Source of the DNA: Paenibacillus sp. Soil766
Lineage (GTDB): Bacteria; Bacillota; Bacilli; Paenibacillales; NBRC-103111
Direction: 5' to 3'
NCBI RefSeq assembly: GCF_001428105.1
Contig: NZ_LMSJ01000054.1
Location: forward strand, 62,001-126,000
Length of the DNA: 64,000 nucleotides
Shown here: positions 43,553 through 51,614 of the stretch, one piece after another
Layout: each line of letters begins with the position of its first letter
How positions within the stretch are numbered: the first letter of the stretch is position 1
The notes under the pieces: generated by a model
The model's database searches: none
What the model was told of the DNA's origin: nothing
Seen by the model: only the letters and a program-made list of their open reading frames with translations
Program-made: the position numbers and the translations under genes

Positions 43553-44296
43553 TTAAACTAGCCCCCAAAACAAATCAGAATTTTTAGCTAAATAGTATTC
43601 TTCTGGAGTTCCAAAGGGTAAATGAAAATCTACATTAAAACTTTCTACCGTTTTACCTTGAGCAATTATAGTATTAAATAGTCCGCTAACAAAATATTCT
43701 TTATATTCACATTCATTTAAATATACTTGAGCGGCATTCAAAAATGTTGCTTTATTCTGGAAATAATAAGATCCACATATAGCGCGTGAACTAACAACCT
43801 TTTTCTCTACAGTTCCAGTAATATTATTTTCTTGATCATATGCAATATAGCTGAAATTAGGATTTTGAGATTTAAAAGTTAATAAAGCCCCCCCTATTTT
43901 CTGCCTCAAATCATTATCGTGAAAAAAATTATAAAACTCTTGACTTTTGAATGCATGATCACAATCATTAATCACGATCCCTTTATTGTTATTTATATGT
44001 TTTATTCCTTCTAAAGAAGTTAATACAGGCCCATTTAAAACATCTGGAATTAATACAATTTCTGCTGATGGGTAGAGACTTTTTATACATTTTGTTATCT
44101 GATATTTTCTTTCATGCTCTTCTAAAACAACAAAGATCAGTTGTTCTATAGTCACAAACTTTTTTATGGATTGTACAGCCCAATAAAAATATGGTTTTCC
44201 ATGTATTTCGATTAAAGGCTTTGGTGTTACAATACCTTTTTCAAAAAAACGGGATCCGCGACCTCCCATTGGCATCAATAGATTTATAATACCCAC
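43553..44296 (-). CDS. nucleotidyltransferase for sugar- or alcohol-phosphate activation
   Basis: 247 aa Rossmann NTP transferase: MPMGGRGSRF, TPKPLIEIHGKPYFYWAV, VLNGPVLTSLEGI, INDCDHAF (metal Asp). Belongs to capsule-type GlmU/LicC-like enzymes. GTG start at 44296 with AGGAG. First gene of the AT-rich module; 3 nt before the fusion gene. The 444 nt between it and the DHHW gene (44297-44740) hold hairpins (CGAACC...CGGTTCG, GCTGGCA...TGCCAGC) but no gene I can support. Confidence 0.87.
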   Translation of the reverse strand: MGIINLLMPMGGRGSRFFEKGIVTPKPLIEIHGKPYFYWAVQSIKKFVTIEQLIFVVLEEHERKYQITKCIKSLYPSAEIVLIPDVLNGPVLTSLEGIKHINNNKGIVINDCDHAFKSQEFYNFFHDNDLRQKIGGALLTFKSQNPNFSYIAYDQENNITGTVEKKVVSSRAICGSYYFQNKATFLNAAQVYLNECEYKEYFVSGLFNTIIAQGKTVESFNVDFHLPFGTPEEYYLAKNSDLFWGLV

Positions 44297-44740
44297 ATAA
44301 TCATCTCCTAATTGTAACAGCTTGGTATAGAGAATTAATAGATAAAGTAATTAGAACTCTCTTGGTGGATTGTTTTATCTCATTCTTTTATCGTTTCATA
44401 ATCTATTTAATTTGAACTAAAGAACATCCAACAACATCCTCACACAGACAATCAATTACTTTTTTCTTCATCTAGTATTGCCACATGGGAATCTGTGTAT
44501 CCAAAACACATGACTTCGCAACACTTGGAATATTATTCAACGCATGATTAATATTTGTGTTTAGGAGAAACAACGAACCCACTCAAAATTTGCGGTTCGG
44601 GAATAACATGATTTGAACGTAGAAAAGAACGGTTCTTCGACGCTGGCAGTAATACGAGGGTGCCAGCTGCAGCACTCGGTAATCGCCATGTACTTAAGTT
44701 ATTTCCTTAGATTCCATCTGCAATCTTTGGAGTTTCGTGC

Positions 44741-46372
44741 TCAGTACAACAGCAATGGAAGGTTTCTCTCTACAATCTCGAGGACAACGACACTTGGTTT
44801 TTCCTCAGTTATTCTAGATTGACTAACTTTATAATCGGTTAAAAACGTACTGTTTTTAAAATGATCCGCTAAATAAGGTATCATTGCTGCACCGAAAGAA
44901 TCGCGATACATAAGCAATTGTCTGCTCTCTGATTCGTTTACATATGACGTCAAGTAATTATCGGATTTAATAACTTTGGATGTTCTCTTGAACTTTGGCA
45001 CTAAGCTAACTAACGTATCATCTAATTTCATAGATAGCATAATGGCTAAATCCAGCTGCATCCTATAAGTGACAGTCGATATATTAAAGTCTTCTCGACT
45101 ATGAGGATGATAATTAGATAAAGAGTTCAACAATTTTTGATAAGCCAAATATCCACCAAAATCATTCCAATGAGTATCTGTAGCGTAATATGTTTGAAAA
45201 TCAACTTTACTTTGAATTAGAGTATCTCTAACGTCAACAAATTTTATTTTTGAGTGGGCTCTCAAATAGTCTAGCAATTGGTCGTAACGGGTTTCGTTTT
45301 TAAATCTTACATACTTGTTTGGTATGTACTCAGGATAAATTGTTTGCTTATTCGGACCTACCATAAAAATAAATTCAGCGCCTACACCTTCCGCCGCATT
45401 CTTCGCCTTTTCAAGATTAGATGTTATCTTTTCAAGCTCAGCATCACTAAATCTAACTAGTCCTTGGTAGTCTTCTATAGATTTTTCAGCGGAGTAGAAC
45501 TGCCACCCATTTTTTCCTATTACTACATTAGGGTTAGCTGACTTGCCGAATATATGATATTTAATATTACTATTCAATTTGACTAGTTCATTACGCAATC
45601 CAAAGTGATCATTAAAGTAAGATTCGAATTCTTTTGTAAACTTTTTGTAATCCGTGATTGAAGTTGTAGGCTTTGCTGCTAAAACTCTATTTTCTGTCGT
45701 AACAGTTTTCGAAGGAAAAAATATTGTTGTTAATACTGGTACAAAGATGAATATTAACAAAATACTCTGCACTACGGCTACATTAGAATGAGTTTGTGCC
45801 TGTTTATATTCTAATAATTCCAAATATGTTACTAGCCACACTATTATGACGGAGATAAGAAACGAAAGCATATATAACATTATTTCACCCGAGCTGATAC
45901 CTCCAGTCATATCCTTATTAACCTCACTTAAGTGTAAATAAGGATCAATGCCTGTTGTTTTTATTTTTAATGATGACTTGTTCTGCTCTGTCTCAACCAT
46001 ATTACTCGATTTTAAATAGCCTAGTAATGATTTGTTTTTATATTTAATTGAGTAAATAACGATGTCTACTCCTGGTTTCACACCCAAGTCGAATCTTAAG
46101 TTTAGAATATTTTCCTTTGCTGGTAAAGCAAATTTAAGATTAGCTTTACCCTCCGAGCTTTTACTCATTATGCGAACTGATTTTTGTTCAGTAAAACCTT
46201 CGCCGGTATCGTAGTAAAGAACATACTCATTAGTATGGTGTGATTGAAGTGTAACAAACACTTCATTGCTTAGTTTCTCTCTATTTAAATAGCTTTTGTT
46301 AATTATTAAGACAGAAATAATGAATAACATGATCAACATAAATGCATTTACAAACTTAAAGTATTTTCTCAC
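44741..46372 (-). CDS. DHHW/AlgX-like acetyltransferase-associated protein
   Basis: 543 aa. N-terminal membrane anchor, a beta-rich extracytoplasmic segment to about 165, a second span (GEIMLYMLSFLISVIIVWLV), third span near 200, then an SGNH/AlgX-J fold with ESYFNDHFGLRNELV, FMVGPNKQTIYPEY, YYATDTHWNDFGGYLAYQ and MYRDSFGAAMIPYL (catalytic Asp-His and Ser). Works with the MBOAT protein to O-acetylate an exported polysaccharide. GTG start at 46372. Confidence 0.88.
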   Translation of the reverse strand: MRKYFKFVNAFMLIMLFIISVLIINKSYLNREKLSNEVFVTLQSHHTNEYVLYYDTGEGFTEQKSVRIMSKSSEGKANLKFALPAKENILNLRFDLGVKPGVDIVIYSIKYKNKSLLGYLKSSNMVETEQNKSSLKIKTTGIDPYLHLSEVNKDMTGGISSGEIMLYMLSFLISVIIVWLVTYLELLEYKQAQTHSNVAVVQSILLIFIFVPVLTTIFFPSKTVTTENRVLAAKPTTSITDYKKFTKEFESYFNDHFGLRNELVKLNSNIKYHIFGKSANPNVVIGKNGWQFYSAEKSIEDYQGLVRFSDAELEKITSNLEKAKNAAEGVGAEFIFMVGPNKQTIYPEYIPNKYVRFKNETRYDQLLDYLRAHSKIKFVDVRDTLIQSKVDFQTYYATDTHWNDFGGYLAYQKLLNSLSNYHPHSREDFNISTVTYRMQLDLAIMLSMKLDDTLVSLVPKFKRTSKVIKSDNYLTSYVNESESRQLLMYRDSFGAAMIPYLADHFKNSTFLTDYKVSQSRITEEKPSVVVLEIVERNLPLLLY

Positions 46373-46389
46373 GGAGGCATCTTCTCCTA

Positions 46390-47811
46390 CTAAAATCTGA
46401 AATAAATGAACGGATTATATGTTTGACTTGCTAACGCAGCAGATACAAGAAGCAAAATAATGCTCCCCGTGATTACTATGAAGAATAGTTTAAGAATTTG
46501 ATACTTGCTATTTTTCCTGTCTAACCAGGACTCTCCATAGCTCAACAACATTTTTAAAAGAGGCGTTGCACCTATAATCGCGAGAATAATAACAGTAATC
46601 AGCTCTTTATCTAAATAATACATACTGCTGTACATACTATTTTTATTTAACCCAACCATCGTTTTTATATATGCAATTGCATGTTGAAAATCATTCGCCT
46701 TAAAGAATATCCAGCCGACCATAACAACAAGCAACACATATGCATGCTGAAATGGAGCCCACATTTTATCCAATAGTTTACCTAATGGTGAGCGCTCAAG
46801 AAGCATGAAAAAACCATGAAATAATCCCCAAAAAACAAAATTCCAGCTTGCCCCATGCCAGAATCCAGTACAAAAAAACACTATTACTAAATTTAGATAA
46901 ACTCGGACACTACTAACTCGGTTTCCTCCCAGTGGGATGTAGAGGTAATCTCTAAACCAATTTGACAATGAAATATGCCATCTTCTCCAAAAACCCACAA
47001 TATTCTTAGCTATATAGGGATAATTAAAGTTCTCCAAAAAGCTAAATCCAAAAATTCTTGCTAAACCGATTGCCATATCTGAATAGCCAGAGAAATCAAA
47101 ATAAATCTGCAACGTATAACAAATGATTCCTAGCCAGGCTGCACCTGTAGTTAATTCTTGGGTATTTTGAGCAAATATCTGATCTGCTACTAATCCTAAT
47201 GGATTCGCGATCAAAACTTTTTTCCCCAATCCAAGAATAAATCGCTGAAAACCTTGGTTTATGTGTTCTAAAGACAAAATTCTTGTTTTCAATTGTTTAG
47301 CAATATCATGATACCGAACGATTGGTCCTGCAACTAGTTGAGGGAAAAAGGATATGTACAGAGCAAGATCAAATAAATTCTTTTGCGGCTCTGATTTACG
47401 TCTATATATATCTATTACGTAGGATAAGGAATGAAATGTATAAAACGAGATCCCTAGTGGTAGCGGAATTGGTTCCAAATAGAAATTTACATGAAACATT
47501 ATGTTGAAGTTATCAACAATAAAGTTTATATATTTATAAAAGATCAACATTCCAAGGTTTGTTACAATGGCAAAAAACAGAACCAACTTTCTAGTTGTAT
47601 CTTTATACTTCTTGGCTACTAACAATCCATAAAAATAATTTATTACTATAGAAATAACCATCAACACTACGAATTGAGGTTCGCCCAAAGAATAAAAAAG
47701 AAGACTCACAACAAGCAGTAATAAATTGCGATATTCGACTTTAATTAACAAATGTATGACAAGAACTACCGGTAAAAACAGAAACAAAAACATCGGAGAA
47801 CTAAACACCAT
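46390..47811 (-). CDS. MBOAT family O-acyltransferase (AlgI/PatA-like)
   Basis: 473 aa polytopic protein with about eleven membrane spans. MBOAT signature: YSDMAIGLARIFGFSFLENF, NIVGFWRRWHISLSNWFRDY and FFCTGFWHGASWNFVFWGL with the catalytic His. It moves acyl groups across the membrane to the DHHW partner 17 nt downstream. Probable O-acetylation of the surface glycan. Confidence 0.94.
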   Translation of the reverse strand: MVFSSPMFLFLFLPVVLVIHLLIKVEYRNLLLLVVSLLFYSLGEPQFVVLMVISIVINYFYGLLVAKKYKDTTRKLVLFFAIVTNLGMLIFYKYINFIVDNFNIMFHVNFYLEPIPLPLGISFYTFHSLSYVIDIYRRKSEPQKNLFDLALYISFFPQLVAGPIVRYHDIAKQLKTRILSLEHINQGFQRFILGLGKKVLIANPLGLVADQIFAQNTQELTTGAAWLGIICYTLQIYFDFSGYSDMAIGLARIFGFSFLENFNYPYIAKNIVGFWRRWHISLSNWFRDYLYIPLGGNRVSSVRVYLNLVIVFFCTGFWHGASWNFVFWGLFHGFFMLLERSPLGKLLDKMWAPFQHAYVLLVVMVGWIFFKANDFQHAIAYIKTMVGLNKNSMYSSMYYLDKELITVIILAIIGATPLLKMLLSYGESWLDRKNSKYQILKLFFIVITGSIILLLVSAALASQTYNPFIYFRF

Positions 47812-47954
47812 TTACGTCGCGCCCTTTAATTTTGATGTAAATTTGTGACCAACAAATTTCGATTGATATTTAATAGTTATCACTAGTACGGATAAGACTC
47901 AAGGTAATCTATATTTTTTTGAACAAAATTTGTTAATCTCAGTATATTTTTGGT

Positions 47955-48150
47955 ATCATGCAGTCGACTGACTCAGATCATAATCGTTCTCATAGGCTTC
48001 TGGTCGGATTAGATTCCGAAATACAAGATACTTTGCATTCCACTTGCTCAATAATGATTAAATGCAATGTAGAGAGTATCGATTAATTGTTGCCGTTGTG
48101 CTCTTAGATCAATTTTCATTTGAGGGTTCAGTCTTCAAAAAAATTAAATC
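47955..48150 (-). pseudogene. possible decayed coding remnant
   Basis: Within the 566-nt gap between the MBOAT gene and rfbD, minus-strand codons read IDLRAQRQQLIDTLYIAFNHY, stop, then in another frame KWNAKYLVFRNLIRPEAYEN. The composition looks protein-like and ends at a TGA, but I do not recognise the family. May be only a chance reading. Confidence 0.25.
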
Positions 48151-48167
48151 GATTTACATCGATCTGA

Positions 48168-48204
48168 GAGACATGTTTTTGCAAGTAAAGTAAAAACATG
48201 TCTC
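48168..48204. repeat. perfect 13-bp inverted repeat
   Basis: GAGACATGTTTTT and AAAAACATGTCTC with an 11-nt loop, in the gap upstream of nothing on either strand. It could be a degenerate terminator or the trace of a mobile element. Confidence 0.5.
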
Positions 48205-48377
48205 ATCAAAATATAATCGACAGTCTCATGTATCAAGTGTGTGACAAATTTGCTACAGTACCTTCTACTACATTTAAGTCAATAACAATATAGACATGGT
48301 ATATAACCAAAAAAGTGCCGCACTATTGCATAGTGATCTCGTTGACTGAGGACTAATTATACTGATAGCTTTGCCTA

Positions 48378-49226
48378 TTATTTAATCGCCCCAAGCTCTT
48401 TTAAAAAAGCCCTGAGACCTTCCCTCCAAGCACGCAAATCTTTAAAACCAATCCTTCGAATCGCTCCATGCTCCATGGAAGAATTTCGTGGTCTAGGAGC
48501 AGGTCGTGGAAACTCTTCTGTTGTACAAGGCTCTACTTTTATCGAAACACCACTTTCTTCAAAAATAACACATGCAAAGTCATACCAAGAGCAAACGCCT
48601 GAATTAGAGGCATGATAGATACCGTAATGATCTGTTTCAATCAGTTGTTCAAGGAATAAGGCAAGATCAACCGCATACGTAGGTGAACCAAACTGGTCAC
48701 TTACTACCTTTATTGAATCTCTTGTTTTAGCTAAATTCAGCATGGTTTTAACGAAATTATTACCATACATGCCATATACCCAAGAAGTTCTTACGATAAA
48801 ATGCTTTTTCGACAGAGAAAGTACATGTTGTTCTCCTGCCCTTTTCGACTTGCCGTACACACTTTGCGGATTCGTTTCATCATCTTCTCGGTAGGCATTC
48901 ATAGCCATTCCATCAAATACATAATCCGTACTGATATAGACAAGTTTCGCGCCAATGGACTCAGCTGCGAGTGCTAGATTTTTGGTTCCAGTTGCATTGA
49001 CAAGAAACGTAATTTCTTCTTCTGTCTCTGCTAAATCAACTGCGGTATAAGCCGCACTATGAATAATGACATCTGGCTCTAATTTTTTTATGAGCTCAAG
49101 ACACTGATTTAAATTGGTAACATCCAGTTCATCTCTTCCTAAACCCTTAACTTCATGCTGAGCTTCAAGTAGCTTAACCACATCTTGCCCAAGTTGCCCA
49201 TTTGCGCCGGTTATGACGATCCTCAT
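48378..49226 (-). CDS. rfbD: dTDP-4-dehydrorhamnose reductase
   Basis: 282 aa short-chain dehydrogenase, last step of dTDP-L-rhamnose synthesis. GANGQLGQDVVKLL binds NADPH; IIHSAAYTAVD, STDYVFDG and YGKSKRAGE carry the catalytic Thr/Tyr/Lys. Start overlaps the rfbB stop by 4 nt (ATGA). Intact counterpart of the pseudogene at 37859-38706. Confidence 0.96.
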   Translation of the reverse strand: MRIVITGANGQLGQDVVKLLEAQHEVKGLGRDELDVTNLNQCLELIKKLEPDVIIHSAAYTAVDLAETEEEITFLVNATGTKNLALAAESIGAKLVYISTDYVFDGMAMNAYREDDETNPQSVYGKSKRAGEQHVLSLSKKHFIVRTSWVYGMYGNNFVKTMLNLAKTRDSIKVVSDQFGSPTYAVDLALFLEQLIETDHYGIYHASNSGVCSWYDFACVIFEESGVSIKVEPCTTEEFPRPAPRPRNSSMEHGAIRRIGFKDLRAWREGLRAFLKELGAIK

Positions 49227-50245
49227 GAATGTTCACCTAAACGAGAACCATACTGCTCATTAAAATACTTTTGATACTCACCTGTCTGAATTCGTTTCCA
49301 CCAATCTTGATTGTTTAGGTACCATTGAATCGTCTCATGAATACCCGTCTCAAAATTATGCATCGGCTTCCAGTCAAGCTCAGTCGTAATCTTTGTAGCA
49401 TCAATCCCGTAACGACGATCATGTCCTGGACGATCTTTGACGAAATGCATCAGAGACTCAGGCTTGCCAAGCTTTTTAAGAATCGTTTGGATAATTTGAA
49501 TATTCGTTCGCTCATTATTTCCACCGATATTATAAACCTCACCATTGATTCCATTATGTAGAACCAAATCAATTGCGCTACAGTGATCCTCAACATAGAG
49601 CCAATCTCTAATATTAAGTCCATCACCATACACAGGCAGAGCCTTGTCACTCAAGGCATTGGCAATCATCAAAGGAATTAATTTCTCTGGGAACTGGTAG
49701 GGTCCATAGTTGTTTGAGCAACGTGTTATGTTTATTGGTAGTCCGAATGTTTCATGGTAAGCTTGCACCAGTAAATCAGAACCTGCTTTACTCGCAGAAT
49801 ATGGACTATTCGGAGCGATCGGCGTTTCTTCTGTAAAAAGTCCCGTTTCACCAAGAGATCCGTACACTTCATCTGTGGAAACATGGACAAATTTCTTAAC
49901 AGTATGCTTCCGCGCAGCTTCTAGCAATACCTGTGTACCCAATACATTCGTTTTAACGAAAATGTCTGGTTCCAGAATACTTCGATCTACATGCGATTCC
50001 GCGGCGAAATGAACGACCGTATCAATGCTCCTGTCGAACAGACTGCTCACGAGTTCAGGATTCGTAATATCCCCCTTGACGAAGGTGTATTGACTATTCT
50101 CTTGAATGGATGTCAAATTTTCTAAGTTTCCTGCGTAGGTCAACGCATCTAAATTAATGATTTCATAGCTAGGATAACGATCCAGCATATAATGAACGAA
50201 GTTGCTTCCGATAAAGCCGGCACCGCCAGTTACAAGAATTTTCAT
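49223..50245 (-). CDS. rfbB: dTDP-glucose 4,6-dehydratase
   Basis: 340 aa extended SDR enzyme. GGAGFIGSNFVHYML, ALTYAGNLENL, HFAAESHVDRSI, STDEVYG and YSASKAGSD are standard RmlB motifs. Makes dTDP-4-keto-6-deoxyglucose. AGGAGCCCC precedes the start; third gene of the rfbACBD operon. Confidence 0.97.
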   Translation of the reverse strand: MKILVTGGAGFIGSNFVHYMLDRYPSYEIINLDALTYAGNLENLTSIQENSQYTFVKGDITNPELVSSLFDRSIDTVVHFAAESHVDRSILEPDIFVKTNVLGTQVLLEAARKHTVKKFVHVSTDEVYGSLGETGLFTEETPIAPNSPYSASKAGSDLLVQAYHETFGLPINITRCSNNYGPYQFPEKLIPLMIANALSDKALPVYGDGLNIRDWLYVEDHCSAIDLVLHNGINGEVYNIGGNNERTNIQIIQTILKKLGKPESLMHFVKDRPGHDRRYGIDATKITTELDWKPMHNFETGIHETIQWYLNNQDWWKRIQTGEYQKYFNEQYGSRLGEHS

Positions 50246-50260
50246 ATGAGTATGGGGCTC

Positions 50261-50809
50261 CTATTTAAAGTTAATTTCCGCATTTTTCAGCAGTGGGTGT
50301 TTCTGATCTTTATCTGATAGAATTGGTTTGGAAGTCGGCCAATCGATCCCTAATTCAGTGTCATTCCAGAGAATACCGCGATCATGTTCAGGTGAATAAT
50401 ACTCGTCCACTTTGTAAAGAACCTGTGTATTCGGAATAATCGTACAGAAGCCATGTGCAAAACCTTGAGGAACTAATAGCTGGCGTTTATTTGATTCACT
50501 AAGAATGACACCTACCCATTGTCCGAATGTTGGAGAACTCTTTCGGATATCAACCGCTACATCATATATAGCACCTGCCGCCACTCTAACTAACTTCGTT
50601 TGTGCTTTAGGCGTCAACTGGTAGTGAAGACCACGCAACACACCAGCTTCCACAGACAGAGAGTGATTGTCTTGGACAAATTGATGATCCACACCTAGCC
50701 CAGCAAACTTCGAGCTACTGTAGCTCTCCATAAAAAAGCCCCGATTGTCTCCAAAGACATCGGGTTCAATGATTACTAACCCTTCTAACTTCGTTGTTTT
50801 GATTTTCAT
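50261..50809 (-). CDS. rfbC: dTDP-4-dehydrorhamnose 3,5-epimerase, second copy
   Basis: 182 aa cupin: GFFMESYSSSK, QDNHSLSVEAGVLRGLHYQL, AIYDVAVDIRKSSPTFGQW, VPQGFAHGFCT. Intact, like the copy at 32820. AGAGGTG precedes the start. Part of rfbACBD. Confidence 0.96.
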   Translation of the reverse strand: MKIKTTKLEGLVIIEPDVFGDNRGFFMESYSSSKFAGLGVDHQFVQDNHSLSVEAGVLRGLHYQLTPKAQTKLVRVAAGAIYDVAVDIRKSSPTFGQWVGVILSESNKRQLLVPQGFAHGFCTIIPNTQVLYKVDEYYSPEHDRGILWNDTELGIDWPTSKPILSDKDQKHPLLKNAEINFK

Positions 50810-50823
50810 CGAATTAGCACCTC

Positions 50824-51567
50824 TTACAATTTAAGTTTCCCAAACTCTTCTCCAAACAACAAATCTTTAGCTAATTCATTCGCCTTAGCTAAAGAGGCAT
50901 GTGTACCAGCATCCGTCCACCAGCCTTGTAGAATATTATAGGTGAGTTCATTTTTCTCGATATATGCGTTATTTACATCAGTGATTTCGAGTTCTCCACG
51001 GCCTGAGGGCTTAAGTGTTTTAACAATTTCAAATACTGAACTATCATACATGTAGATGCCAGTCACTGCATAATTACTTTTCGGTTGTTTAGGTTTCTCT
51101 TCGATCGAAATGATCTTATCACCACTCAACTCAGGAACGCCATACCTTTGAGGGTCCTGTACCTCTTGAATGAGAATCTTAGCTCCATTACCTTGTATTG
51201 TAAAGTTATTCACGAATGGAACGATGCTTTCTTCAAAAACATTATCGCCTAGGATAACAATCATTTGGTCGTTACCTATAAAATGTTCAGCTAGATCAAG
51301 CGCCTGAGCAATACCACCTGCTTCATCTTGAACTTTATAAGTGAATGAGACTCCCATTTCGCGACCGCTGCCTAGTAGGTTAACAACATCACCCATATGT
51401 TCTTTTCCAGTGACGATAAGGATATCTTGGATATCGGCTTGCTTAAGTTTTGCCACTGAGTGGAAGATCATTGGATACTTTCCTACAGGAAGTAGATGCT
51501 TGTTGGTTACTTTGGTTAAGGGATACAGGCGTGAACCTGTACCTCCTGCTAATATGATACCTTTCAT
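50824..51567 (-). CDS. rfbA: glucose-1-phosphate thymidylyltransferase
   Basis: 247 aa. GIILAGGTGSRLYPLTKVTN is the NTP-binding loop; VILGDNVFEE, EEKPKQPKSNYAVTGIYMYD and GWWTDAGTHASL follow. The shorter, Gram-positive/archaeal type of RmlA. The ATG at 51567 has AAAGGGTG at 6 nt, better than a GTG at 51576. First gene of rfbACBD. Confidence 0.96.
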   Translation of the reverse strand: MKGIILAGGTGSRLYPLTKVTNKHLLPVGKYPMIFHSVAKLKQADIQDILIVTGKEHMGDVVNLLGSGREMGVSFTYKVQDEAGGIAQALDLAEHFIGNDQMIVILGDNVFEESIVPFVNNFTIQGNGAKILIQEVQDPQRYGVPELSGDKIISIEEKPKQPKSNYAVTGIYMYDSSVFEIVKTLKPSGRGELEITDVNNAYIEKNELTYNILQGWWTDAGTHASLAKANELAKDLLFGEEFGKLKL

Positions 51568-51614
51568 TTTTATCACCCTTTAGTTCGTTATTTTTGTGGT
51601 CTATTTCGGAATAT

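Noticed and set aside
44297-44740. Small plus-strand frame (44613-44822)
   Set aside because: Overlaps the end of the DHHW gene, lacks a ribosome site and has no recognisable product.
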